Shown here: positions 17,377 to 26,052 of the stretch, in pieces
Numbering within the stretch: position 1 is the first letter of the stretch
Layout of the letters: every line of letters begins with the position of its first letter
From: Sphingomonas lacusdianchii
Lineage (GTDB): Bacteria; Pseudomonadota; Alphaproteobacteria; Sphingomonadales; Sphingomonadaceae
Assembly (NCBI RefSeq): GCF_022664395.1
Contig: NZ_JAKRET010000014.1
Coordinates: 47,449 to 111,448, forward strand
Direction of reading: 5' to 3'
Length of the DNA stretch: 64,000 bases
The notes under the pieces: model-generated
Seen by the model: the letters and a program-made list of their open reading frames with translations, nothing else
Databases searched by the model: none
What the model was told of the DNA's origin: nothing
Program-made: the position numbers and the translations under genes

Positions 17377-19251
17377 ATGATCGCCCGCCTGCCCCTCGCC
17401 CTGCTCGGCGCGTTCGCGCTCCTGCTTCCCGCCCGCCCGGTTCTGGCCCAGACGCCGCCGCCACCCGTCGCGATGGTCGCGGGCGACCTGCGACCTGGTA
17501 GCGACCTGACCGGGCAATGGCATTATTCGATCGACCCGTACCGCGCCGGGATGCGCGGCTTTCACGGCGAGGATGCGAATGTCACCGAGCGCCGTTGGGC
17601 GGACGTCGATGTTCAAGCAGAGCTGCGCCGCAACCAGCAGGCGTTGTTCGAATATGACATGGCCGCCGCGCCGGTCGCGACCTTGCCCGGCGGGTGGATG
17701 ACCCATGCGGCGGAGATGCGCCACTATCAGGGGCTGGTCTGGTATCAGCGCCATTTCAGCGCGCAGCCGACCGCCGGCAAACGCCGCTTCCTGCGCTTCG
17801 GCGCGGTCAACTACCGGGCGCGCGTGTTCCTGAACGGCCAGTTCGTCGGCGAGCATGAGGGCGGCTTCACCCCCTTCGCGATCGAGGTCACCGACCGCGT
17901 CCGGGCCGGCGACAACCAGATCACCGTCGCGGTCGATTCCGCCGTCGACGCCAGCAGCGTGCCGCCGCCGGTCACCGATTGGGAGAATTATGGCGGCATC
18001 ACCCGCGACATCCGCCTGATCGAAACGCCCGCGACCTTCGTCGACGATGCATGGGTCCGGCTGACCCGCACCGGCCGACTCGCGATCGATGCGAAGCTGA
18101 ACGGCAGCACCGCCGCCAATGCGCTGATGCGGCTCACCATTCCGGCGCTGGGGGTCACGCTGTCGAGGCGCACCGGTGGCGAGGGTCGCTGGCATGGTGA
18201 GATCGCCGCCCCCAGGCGGATGCGCCGCTGGTCGCCCGAGACACCGACCCTCTATGACGTGACGCTCGAAGCCGGCGAGGATCGCTGGCATGACCGGATC
18301 GGCTTCCGCACGATCGAGCGGCGCGGGGCGCAGATCCTGCTCAACGGCCGCCCGGTCTTCCTGCGCGGGATCAGCGTGCATGAGGAGGAATTCGGCAACA
18401 ATCCCGCGCGCAGCATCACGCCCGCCGCGGCGCGCGCGCTGCTGGCCGAGGCGAAGGACGGACTGCATGCCAATTTCGTCCGCCTCGCCCATTATCCGCA
18501 TGGCGAGGTGACGACGCGGCTTGCCGACGAACTGGGGCTGCTCGTGTGGAGCGAGGTGCCGGTCTATTGGCTGATCGCGTGGGACAATCCCGCGACGCTG
18601 AAGACCGCCCGCGCGATGCTGGCCGACAATATCGTGCGCGACCGCAACCGCGCGTCGATCGCGATCTGGAGCATCGCCAACGAAACCCCCAATTCGCCCG
18701 CGCGCAACGCGTTTCTTGGCACGCTGGCCGACGATGTCCGGCGGCTCGACGATACGCGACTGCTGGGTGCCGCGCTGCTGACCGACCGGTCGACGCAGGA
18801 CGGCCATCCGCTGATGACGATCAACGACCCGCTCGCCGAACGGCTCGATGTGATGGGGGTCAACACCTATAATGGCTGGTATTCGCCCGACCTTCTGGCC
18901 GATCTGCCCGGAATAGCGTGGCAGGTGCCTGCGAACAAGCCGCTGATCCTGTCCGAATTCGGTGCGGGTGCGAAGGCCGGCTTCCACGACGACCGCCCCG
19001 CCCCGCAAAAATTCTCCGAGGAATATCAGCGCGACTATTACCGCGCGACACTGGCCATGGCGGCGAAGATCCCGACGCTCAGCGGCATGTCGCCATGGCT
19101 GCTCAAGGATTTCCGCTCGCCGCGCCGCCAGAACGGTTGGCAGCAGGGCTATAATCGCAAGGGGCTGGTATCGGAAACCGGACAGCGCAAGCTGGCGTTC
19201 GACGTGCTGGCGGGATTTTATACGGAGCGGGCGCAGCGCGAGGCGAAATAG
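17377..19251 (+). CDS. Glycoside hydrolase family 2 protein (beta-glucuronidase/galactosidase-like)
   Basis: 624-residue secreted glycosidase. Signal peptide MIARLPLALLGAFALLLPARPVLA, then a sugar-binding jelly roll (about 110-215), an immunoglobulin-like domain and the TIM barrel from about 310. Catalytic acid/base Glu in SIANETP (E436) and nucleophile Glu in LILSEFGAGA (E527). The barrel marker FLRGISVHEEEF is also seen. Architecture is closest to compact GH2 enzymes such as beta-glucuronidase; the exact sugar cannot be read from sequence. No linked transporter; periplasmic action is inferred. It has its own start ahead of katG. Confidence 0.88.
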   Translation: MIARLPLALLGAFALLLPARPVLAQTPPPPVAMVAGDLRPGSDLTGQWHYSIDPYRAGMRGFHGEDANVTERRWADVDVQAELRRNQQALFEYDMAAAPVATLPGGWMTHAAEMRHYQGLVWYQRHFSAQPTAGKRRFLRFGAVNYRARVFLNGQFVGEHEGGFTPFAIEVTDRVRAGDNQITVAVDSAVDASSVPPPVTDWENYGGITRDIRLIETPATFVDDAWVRLTRTGRLAIDAKLNGSTAANALMRLTIPALGVTLSRRTGGEGRWHGEIAAPRRMRRWSPETPTLYDVTLEAGEDRWHDRIGFRTIERRGAQILLNGRPVFLRGISVHEEEFGNNPARSITPAAARALLAEAKDGLHANFVRLAHYPHGEVTTRLADELGLLVWSEVPVYWLIAWDNPATLKTARAMLADNIVRDRNRASIAIWSIANETPNSPARNAFLGTLADDVRRLDDTRLLGAALLTDRSTQDGHPLMTINDPLAERLDVMGVNTYNGWYSPDLLADLPGIAWQVPANKPLILSEFGAGAKAGFHDDRPAPQKFSEEYQRDYYRATLAMAAKIPTLSGMSPWLLKDFRSPRRQNGWQQGYNRKGLVSETGQRKLAFDVLAGFYTERAQREAK

Positions 19252-19358
19252 GCGCGATCGATCGAAAAAACCGATCAATGGCATTGGTTCAAGTCATTAG
19301 CCTTACCCAACCCGCTGGTTCATCCTGCCGCCATTAGACGGTCGAGAGGAATTTACCG

Positions 19359-21578
19359 ATGGACGCCATTACCGAAGGCAGCCCGATCAACGATCCCAAG
19401 AAGCAGCCCGCCGCGATGCGCCGCCTGCTGGGCCAGACCGCCCGCGACTGGTGGCCCGAAGCGCTGTCGATCGACATCCTGCATCAAAAGGGTGTCAGCG
19501 GGAATCCGATGGGCAACGACTTCGATTACCGCAAGCAGTTCGAAGCGATCGACTATGCCGCGCTGAAGGCCGACCTGACCGCGCTGATGACCGACAGCCA
19601 GCCCTGGTGGCCGGCAGACTATGGCCATTACGGCCCGTTCTTCATCCGCATGGCGTGGCACTCGGCCGGCACCTATCGCACCGGCGACGGTCGCGGCGGG
19701 TCGTCGGCGGGGCAGCAGCGCTTCGCCCCGCTCAATTCGTGGCCGGACAACGGCAATCTCGACAAGGCGCGTCGCCTGCTGTGGCCGATCAAGCAGAAGT
19801 ACGGACGGCAGCTGAGCTGGGCCGACCTGTTCATCCTGGCCGGCAATGTCGCGATCGAATCGATGGGCGGCCCGACCTTCGGCTTCGGCGGCGGACGCGA
19901 GGACGTGTTCGAGCCGGAGAAGGACGTCTATTGGGGCACCGAGGAGGAATGGCTCGGCCAGACCCGCATCGATGAGGAAGCCGGCCTCGCGCTCGAAAGC
20001 CCGCTCGCCGCGATCCAGCACGGGCTGATCTACGTCAATCCCGAAGGTCCGGGCGGCTGCCCGATGCCCAAGGGGTCGGCGCGCGACATGCGCGAAACCT
20101 TTGCCCGCATGGGCATGAACGACGAGGAAACCGTCGCGCTGACCGCCGGCGGCCATACCTTCGGCAAGGCGCATGGCGCGGGCGATCCCAAGCATGTGGG
20201 CAAGGAACCCGAAGGCGCCGATATCGCCGCACAGGGTCTGGGCTGGGCATCGACCCACGAGACCGGCATGGGCGACCATACCATCACGTCCGGCCTCGAA
20301 GGGGCATGGACGCCGACGCCGACGAAGTGGGACATGACCTATTTCGACATGCTGTTCGACCATGAATATGAACTGGTGAAGAGCCCGGCGGGCGCGCATC
20401 AGTGGCAGCCGGTCGGCAATCCGGAGGATACGCTGGCCCCGGCGGCGCATACCCCGGACAAGAAGGTGCCGACGATGATGTCGACCGCCGACATGGCGTT
20501 GAAGGTCGACCCGGCGTACAATGCGATCTGTCAGAAATTCCGTGCCGATCCCGATTATTTCGCCGATGTCTGGGCGCGGGCATGGTTCAAGCTGACACAC
20601 CGCGACATGGGGCCGAATGTCCGCCTGATCGGCCCGGAAGTGCCGAAGGAAGACCTGATCTGGCAGGATCCGGTTCCGAAGCTCGAAGGCGAACCGCTGG
20701 GCGAAGGCGATGTTGCGACGCTCAAGCAGGCGATTGCCGCATCGGGCCTGTCGATCGCCGAACTGGTGACGACCGCCTGGGCATCTGCCTCGACCTATCG
20801 CGGGTCGGACAAGCGCGGCGGCGCCAATGGCGCGCGCATCCGCCTCGCCCCGCAAAAGGACTGGGAGGTCAACGAGCCGGAACAGTTGGCGAAGGTGCTT
20901 AGCGTCTATGACGGCATCAAGGCCGATTTCGACGGCAAGGGCGGCAAGACCGTGTCGATCGCCGACCTGATCGTGCTGGGCGGTGTCGTCGGGCTGGAAC
21001 AGGCGATCGCGCCGACCGGCCACGACGTCGCCGTGCCGTTCACCCCGGGCAGGACCGACGCGACGCAGGAATGGACCGATGTCGAAAGCTTCGCGGTGCT
21101 AGAGCCCAAGGCCGATGCGTTCCGCAACTATCTGCAGGTGCAGTTCAACGTTCCGACCGAGGAACTGATGATCGACCGGGCGCAGTTGCTGGGTCTGTCG
21201 GCCCCGGAAATGGCGGTGCTGGTCGCGGGGTTGCGCGTGCTGGGGGCGAACCACAGCAAGGCGAAGGAGCACGGCGTGTTCACCACGCGTCCGGGCCAGC
21301 TGACCAACGACTTCTTCGTCAATTTGCTCGACATGGGCACGGCGTGGAAGCAGGTCAGCGACGAAAGCGACCAGGAGTTCGTCGGCACCGATCGCCATAC
21401 CAAGGAGCAGAAGTGGACCGCGTCGCGGACCGATCTGGTCTATGGCTCGAACTCGCAGCTGCGCGCGATCGCCGAAGTCTATGCGTGCAGCGATGCCAGC
21501 GAGAAGTTCGTGCAGGACTTCGTCGCGGCATGGACCAAGGTGATGATGGCCGACCGCTTCGATCTGGGTCGCGCGTAA
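19359..21578 (+). CDS. katG: Catalase-peroxidase KatG
   Basis: 739-residue haem enzyme that removes H2O2 and organic peroxides. Distal Arg97-Trp100-His101 in RMAWHSAGTYR, proximal His266 in AGGHTFGKAHG, and Trp100, Tyr225 and Met251, spaced as expected for the KatG covalent adduct needed for catalase activity. Full length with both halves of the duplicated peroxidase fold. Start ATG follows GAGAGGA. The upstream 107 bases have an A-run flanked by GATCGATCG/CCGATCAAT but no regulator site I can name. An intrinsic terminator follows, so it is probably monocistronic. Confidence 0.97.
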   Translation: MDAITEGSPINDPKKQPAAMRRLLGQTARDWWPEALSIDILHQKGVSGNPMGNDFDYRKQFEAIDYAALKADLTALMTDSQPWWPADYGHYGPFFIRMAWHSAGTYRTGDGRGGSSAGQQRFAPLNSWPDNGNLDKARRLLWPIKQKYGRQLSWADLFILAGNVAIESMGGPTFGFGGGREDVFEPEKDVYWGTEEEWLGQTRIDEEAGLALESPLAAIQHGLIYVNPEGPGGCPMPKGSARDMRETFARMGMNDEETVALTAGGHTFGKAHGAGDPKHVGKEPEGADIAAQGLGWASTHETGMGDHTITSGLEGAWTPTPTKWDMTYFDMLFDHEYELVKSPAGAHQWQPVGNPEDTLAPAAHTPDKKVPTMMSTADMALKVDPAYNAICQKFRADPDYFADVWARAWFKLTHRDMGPNVRLIGPEVPKEDLIWQDPVPKLEGEPLGEGDVATLKQAIAASGLSIAELVTTAWASASTYRGSDKRGGANGARIRLAPQKDWEVNEPEQLAKVLSVYDGIKADFDGKGGKTVSIADLIVLGGVVGLEQAIAPTGHDVAVPFTPGRTDATQEWTDVESFAVLEPKADAFRNYLQVQFNVPTEELMIDRAQLLGLSAPEMAVLVAGLRVLGANHSKAKEHGVFTTRPGQLTNDFFVNLLDMGTAWKQVSDESDQEFVGTDRHTKEQKWTASRTDLVYGSNSQLRAIAEVYACSDASEKFVQDFVAAWTKVMMADRFDLGRA

Positions 21579-21602
21579 GCCTCACCATCGTCTGAAGAAG
21601 GA

Positions 21603-21634
21603 AACGCCCGGGCCGGAAGGCTCGGGCGTTTTCC
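21603..21634 (+). terminator. Intrinsic terminator after katG
   Basis: Stem CGCCCGGGCC (21605-21614) with GGCTCGGGCG (21619-21628), loop GGAA, followed by TTTTCC. It lies 25 bases after the katG stop. Confidence 0.85.
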
Positions 21635-21677
21635 ATGCGAGGCGATCGAAAGACCGATCCACCTATCTCGAACCGAA

Positions 21678-21760
21678 CGTCATCCCAGCGCAGGCTGGGA
21701 TCTCCCCGTGAAAGCACGCGACAGGAGCCGCGGGAGGCCCCAGCCTGCGCTGGGGCGACG
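21678..21760. repeat. Inverted REP pair
   Basis: CATCCCAGCGCAGGCTGGGATC near 21680 and CCCCAGCCTGCGCTGGGGCG near 21740 are opposed copies of one palindrome with variant stem ends. They sit between the katG terminator and the M28 peptidase gene. Confidence 0.7.
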
Positions 21761-21795
21761 TTTTTGGTTGGCTGGTTCAGACGTCAGCCCAAGCC

Positions 21796-23412
21796 TCACC
21801 GCCGCTGGTCGGCCGTCTTCGCCCGCTCGGCGGCGAACGCTTCCGACGGGTTCCAACCCGGCCAGCCCCGCCCCTCGGCCACCTCGCGGCCCAGCGCATA
21901 GGCGACGCTCCCTTCCTGCGCCGCACCGGTGAGGTCCCAGCGCGCATCATATTCGTCGCAGGTCTGGTGATAGCACTGCGCATTATACCGCGCCCGTTCG
22001 CGCTCGCCCGCGGCCACCCCGCCCCGCACCAGATCGCGGCCGGCACGGAAATACACGCCCGGCACGCCCTTTTGCGCGAGCGCATAATGGTCGGAACGGT
22101 AATACCAACCCGCTTCGGTATTCTCCTCGGGCACGATCTTCAGCCCCTGTGCCGCCGCGACCCGCGTCAGATCGGCCTCCAGCGGGGTGCGCCCGACCCC
22201 GATCAGTTCGAGGTCGCGGGTCCGGCCGAGCACGACATGCGGGTCGAGGTTGAACTGCGCCGCCGTGGTCGCCAGCGGCAGCGCCGGATGCTCGGCATAC
22301 CAGCTGGCGCCGAGCAACCCCTTCTCCTCCGCCGTCCACAGCGCGAAGACCACCGTTCGCCGCGGCCGCTTGGCACCCGCGAACGCCCGCCCGATCTCCA
22401 GCAGCGTCGCGGTGCCGGTACCGTTGTCGACCGCACCGTTGCGGATGCGATCGGCGGGCGGGTCGAACGCGTTCTCGCCATAGGCATCCCAATGCGCGCC
22501 ATAGAGGATGCTGCCCGCCGCCGGATCGGTCCCCGGCAGCACGCCGACGATATTGTGGCTGACCACCCGGTCCATCGCGACCTCGGTCTCGGCGGTCAGC
22601 GTCACGCCCTTCAGCGCGACGCCGCGAAACGTCGCCGCCTGGGCCGCGCGCTTGGCGGCGGCATAATCGAGCCCGCCCTGCCGCAGCATTGCCACGCCGA
22701 TATCGTTGCGCAGCGTGCCGCGCAGCCCGAACGCCGCGGGCATCGTGCCCGTATCCAGCGCATAACCCGGCACGGCATCGCTCTTCGCCAGTTGCAGCCA
22801 CGGATAGCTCGACGGAAAGGTGTCGTGGATCTGGAAGAAGGCGATCGCCCCGCGCTGCTGCGCCTCGCTCAGCTTGGTCCGCGCCGCCGGGCTCGACGCC
22901 CGCCCGCCAAAGCCCAGATCGCGCCCCGCCTCGACATCGGGATCGCCGGCCAGCGCCACCACCACCTTGCCGCGCACATCGATGCCGCGATACGGGTCGT
23001 AGCCGAGCGCCGGCGCGACGATGCCATAGCCGACGAACACCACCGGCGCATCGCGGAACGCCGTCGTCCCGATGATCCGCGACGACGCGGCGATCTCGAC
23101 GCCGGGCGTCAGCGTCTGCGTGGTCCCGCCGATGGTCAGCGCGATCGCCGCCCGGTTGCGCGTCCAGCGGAGCAGCGGCACCCGCTGTCGAAACCCCTGA
23201 TCCCCCACCGGCCGCAGTCCGAGCGTCGCGAACCGCCGTTCGAGGAAATCGAGCGTCTTCTCCTCGCCGATCTGGGTCGGCCCGCGCCCATGGAAATCAT
23301 CGGCGCTCAGCGTCTTCACATCGGCCTTGATCCGTTCGGGCGACAGGATCGGCGGGGCGGGATCGGCTGCGGCGGCGGTCAGCAGCAGGAGCAGCGGGAG
23401 CATCGGTTTCAT
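21796..23412 (-). CDS. M28 family zinc metallopeptidase with PA insert
   Basis: 538-residue exported peptidase. Signal peptide MKPMLPLLLLLTAAAADP, a PA-type insert (about 120-250) and an M28 catalytic domain. Metal ligands are readable in order: His in YGAHWDAYG, bridging Asp in AVDNGTGT, catalytic Glu-Glu in WTAEEKGLLG, Asp in NLDPHV and His in CYHQTCDEYD. The family contains aminopeptidases and related exopeptidases acting in the periplasm. Start ATG at 23412 is preferred over the GTG two codons upstream because it leaves a cleaner leader; neither has a strong ribosome site. Confidence 0.88.
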   Translation of the reverse strand: MKPMLPLLLLLTAAAADPAPPILSPERIKADVKTLSADDFHGRGPTQIGEEKTLDFLERRFATLGLRPVGDQGFRQRVPLLRWTRNRAAIALTIGGTTQTLTPGVEIAASSRIIGTTAFRDAPVVFVGYGIVAPALGYDPYRGIDVRGKVVVALAGDPDVEAGRDLGFGGRASSPAARTKLSEAQQRGAIAFFQIHDTFPSSYPWLQLAKSDAVPGYALDTGTMPAAFGLRGTLRNDIGVAMLRQGGLDYAAAKRAAQAATFRGVALKGVTLTAETEVAMDRVVSHNIVGVLPGTDPAAGSILYGAHWDAYGENAFDPPADRIRNGAVDNGTGTATLLEIGRAFAGAKRPRRTVVFALWTAEEKGLLGASWYAEHPALPLATTAAQFNLDPHVVLGRTRDLELIGVGRTPLEADLTRVAAAQGLKIVPEENTEAGWYYRSDHYALAQKGVPGVYFRAGRDLVRGGVAAGERERARYNAQCYHQTCDEYDARWDLTGAAQEGSVAYALGREVAEGRGWPGWNPSEAFAAERAKTADQRR

Positions 23413-23483
23413 ACGCACAGACTGACGCGGCGACGCCGGCGATACAAGCGTGGGCCGCCGTCCACCACGGACTTACAATTCCC

Positions 23484-23551
23484 GGAACGTTCCAAGATTC
23501 GGCTTGTCGATTTGAAGCTTTCGGTGTCATATAAACGTCGACAAGCTTCAA
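23484..23551. promoter_or_regulatory. Nested dyads upstream of parA
   Basis: The 159-base gap before parA holds a perfect palindrome GGAACGTTCC (23484-23493). It also holds two interleaved inverted repeats: GCTTGTCGA (23502-23510) with TCGACAAGC (23538-23546), and TTGAAGCTT (23512-23520) with AAGCTTCAA (23543-23551). They overlap the likely promoter region. Autoregulation by ParA or ParB, or a second centromere element, is the simplest reading; neither is proven. GGAACG also recurs in the iterons near 27.4 kb. Confidence 0.5.
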
Positions 23552-23571
23552 TCAGCGGATCGGACCCAATC

Positions 23572-24768
23572 ATGAATGCAATCGTCGCGCAGATCGGCGA
23601 TCTTGCCGAAGCTGGCGAGCGGATGATCGAGCGGCTGCGGCGCAAGGCGTTTCTGCCTGAAAGCCGCAAGGCGCTCAACGTCCGCTTCGGCATTGCCGAA
23701 GCGGCGCAACTGCTCGGCTGTTCGACCAACCGCATCCGCATGGCCGAGGATGACGGCCGCCTGCCCCCCGCCCCGGCGGCCGAGAATGGCCGGCGTCTGG
23801 GCTATAGCGTCGACGAGCTGCTGCACATGCGGCAAGTGCTCGGCGCCTCTCCCGCCCGCGCGCCGCTCGACGTGCCGGCAATCGTCGCGGTGCAGAATTT
23901 CAAGGGCGGCGTCGGCAAGTCGACGGTCACCACCCACCTTGCCCATTATTTCGCGGTGCAGGGCTACCGGGTGCTGGTCGTCGATTGCGACAGCCAGGCG
24001 ACGACGACCACGCTGTTCGGCTTTAACCCGCACTTCAACATCACCCGCGAGGAGACACTATATCCTTATCTGTCGATCGACCCGACGCAGAACGACCTGT
24101 CCTATGCGGTTAAGTCGACGTCGTGGCCGAATGTCGACCTGATCCCGTCGAACCTCGAACTGTTCGACGTCGAATATGAGCTGGCGGCGTCGGGATCGGA
24201 TGGGCAATCGGTATTGGCGGCACGGTTTCGCAAACTAAAACAAGGGCTTATCGATCTAGCGCGGCATTATGACATCGTCCTGCTCGACCCGCCGCCCGCG
24301 CTCGGCACGATCAGCCTCGCGGTGATGCAGGCGGCGAATGCGCTGCTGGTACCGCTGGCGGCGACCACGCCCGATTTCTGTTCGACGGTGCAATTCCTGT
24401 CGATGATGGATCAGGTGCTGCAGCAACTGAGCGGCGCGGGGATCGAGGTCGATTACAGCTTCGTCCGGCTGATCTGTTCGAAATTCGACGGCAATGATCC
24501 CAGCCACGCGATGGTGCGGGCGATCATGGAGCAGAGTTTCGGTCCGGCGCTGCTGCCCGTGCCGATCCTCGAATCCGCCGAAATCAGCCATGCGGCGATG
24601 CGGATGATGACCGTCTACGAACTCGAAAAGCCGATCGGCACGCCCAAGACACACAAACGCTGCCGCGCCAATCTCGACGAGGCGTTGGGCCAGATCGAGC
24701 AGCTGGTGCGACAGGGTTGGGGTCGGGTGGCACCGGCGGGGGAGGAGCTGTTGTATGCGGCGGTTTGA
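23572..24768 (+). CDS. parA: ParA-family partition ATPase (RepABC RepA-like)
   Basis: 398-residue ParA of the large plasmid type (Ia). The N-terminal ~110 residues contain a helix-turn-helix (FGIAEAAQLLGCSTNRIRMAE) like the DNA-binding part of RepABC RepA proteins, used for autoregulation. The deviant Walker A is FKGGVGKSTVTTHLA, the A' motif VLVVDCDSQATTT, Walker B IVLLDPPPALG. It would segregate the replicon together with ParB and parS. First gene of the parA-parB-repA set; the ATG at 23572 is chosen because similarity begins right there. Confidence 0.93.
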   Translation: MNAIVAQIGDLAEAGERMIERLRRKAFLPESRKALNVRFGIAEAAQLLGCSTNRIRMAEDDGRLPPAPAAENGRRLGYSVDELLHMRQVLGASPARAPLDVPAIVAVQNFKGGVGKSTVTTHLAHYFAVQGYRVLVVDCDSQATTTTLFGFNPHFNITREETLYPYLSIDPTQNDLSYAVKSTSWPNVDLIPSNLELFDVEYELAASGSDGQSVLAARFRKLKQGLIDLARHYDIVLLDPPPALGTISLAVMQAANALLVPLAATTPDFCSTVQFLSMMDQVLQQLSGAGIEVDYSFVRLICSKFDGNDPSHAMVRAIMEQSFGPALLPVPILESAEISHAAMRMMTVYELEKPIGTPKTHKRCRANLDEALGQIEQLVRQGWGRVAPAGEELLYAAV

Positions 24769-24908
24769 CGGCGCGCAGCGCGGCGCGGCGGCGCTGAAAG
24801 CGCCAACCGCGCTCAAACCGCCCGGCCGGCGGGCCAGCAGCCCGTCCGACGCGTTGGCGAAGGCCAATGCGGCGCTGAGTCTCCAAACGCAAAACACCGA
24901 GTCCCCCC

Positions 24909-25952
24909 ATGGCGCGTAAGCAATCCGACTACCTCGCCGCGCTGCTTTCCGACGAGGCACCGCAGGCGGCCGAAGCCCCCCCTGCCCCACCCGAGCGCGG
25001 CTCCGACCGGCTGCGCGGCACCACCCTGCTCGGCCGTGAATCGGCGCTTGCCCGGGTCGCCTCGGGCGAGGTCCGCCAGGTCACGCAGCTGCTGCTCGAT
25101 CCGGCGCGAGTCCGCATCTGGCCGGGCAATGCGCGCTCCTATGCCCATCTGACCGAGGCGAGTTGCCGCGAACTGATCGATTCGATCATCGCCGAGGGCG
25201 GGCAGAAGGTCCCCGCCGTGGTTCGCCGCGTCGAGGGCGACGCCGCGCATGACTATGAGGTGATCGCCGGCACCCGCCGTCACTGGTCGATCTCATGGCT
25301 GCGCGCGCACAGCTATCCCGACATGATGTTCGTCGCGCAGGTCGCGACGCTCGACGACGAAGCCGCCTTCCGCCTCGCCGATCTGGAGAACCGGGCGCGC
25401 GCCGACGTGTCCGACCTCGAGCGCGCACGCAACTATGCCGCCGCGCTCAAGACCCATTATGGCAACCACGCCTCGCGCATGGCCGAACGGCTGAAATTGT
25501 CGAAGGGCTGGCTGTCGAAGATGTTGCGCGTCGCGGCGCTGCCCGACACGATCGTCGCCGCCTTCGCGTCGCCCGGCGATGTCCAGCTGAAGAGCGGCTA
25601 TGCGCTGGCGCAGGCGCTTGACGACCGCGCCGATGCGGCGGTGATCGGCGGCGAGGCCAAGGCGCTGGTCCGCGAGCAGCAGCATCGTCGCGACAAGGGG
25701 CTGCCCCCCATTCCGGCCGCCGACGTGCTGCGCCGGCTGATCGATGCGCCCAAGCGCGGGCAGGAGGCGAAGGACCGGTTCGTCTGGACCACGCCGCACG
25801 GCCGCGTCGCCGTCACCGCGCAGACGATCAATCGGCAGGGCGTGACGCTGCGCCTCCATGCTGGATCGGGCCTCAGCAACAACGACATGGTCGAAATGGT
25901 GCGCAAGGCGCTGATCGAGCTCGACGGCGACGGCCGCGGATTGCAGCGGTGA
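24909..25952 (+). CDS. parB: ParB/RepB-family centromere-binding protein
   Basis: 347-residue ParB. ParB/Srx N-domain at about 55-150 with GQKVPAVVRRV and the CTP-binding-type motif GTRRHWSISWL, in place of the usual GERR(Y/W)RA. The HTH domain follows at about 155-235 (LADLENRARADVSDLERA, MAERLKLSKGWLSKMLRVA), then a C-terminal dimerisation region. It should bind the two palindromes immediately downstream. 140 bases separate it from parA; that spacer contains a small GGCGCT-GAA-AGCGCC hairpin and could hold a promoter. Confidence 0.92.
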   Translation: MARKQSDYLAALLSDEAPQAAEAPPAPPERGSDRLRGTTLLGRESALARVASGEVRQVTQLLLDPARVRIWPGNARSYAHLTEASCRELIDSIIAEGGQKVPAVVRRVEGDAAHDYEVIAGTRRHWSISWLRAHSYPDMMFVAQVATLDDEAAFRLADLENRARADVSDLERARNYAAALKTHYGNHASRMAERLKLSKGWLSKMLRVAALPDTIVAAFASPGDVQLKSGYALAQALDDRADAAVIGGEAKALVREQQHRRDKGLPPIPAADVLRRLIDAPKRGQEAKDRFVWTTPHGRVAVTAQTINRQGVTLRLHAGSGLSNNDMVEMVRKALIELDGDGRGLQR

Positions 25953-25969
25953 CCGGGCGGGCGCCCCGA

Positions 25970-26032
25970 GTTTCCCCGGGGAAACATCGCCCGTCCCCCA
26001 CCCCTTTCTCCCCGAAGTTTCCCCGGGGAAAC
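25970..26032. other. Putative parS centromere: two perfect palindromes
   Basis: GTTTCCCCGGGGAAAC occurs twice, at 25970-25985 and 26017-26032, start to start 47 bases, between the parB stop and repA start. The layout GTTTC-N6-GAAAC is the same as the universal chromosomal parS (TGTTTCACGTGAAACA) with a different centre. The second copy ends 20 bases before the repA ATG and covers its leader, so ParB binding could also control repA. Half-site fragments (GGGGAAAC, GTTTCC) recur just after repA at 27250-27264. Confidence 0.75.
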
Positions 26033-26052
26033 CTGCCTGCGGACCCGACGAC

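Noticed and set aside
17131..19284. 717-residue minus-strand frame over the GH2 gene
   Set aside because: Antisense shadow caused by high GC; the GH2 frame has signal peptide and both catalytic Glu residues.
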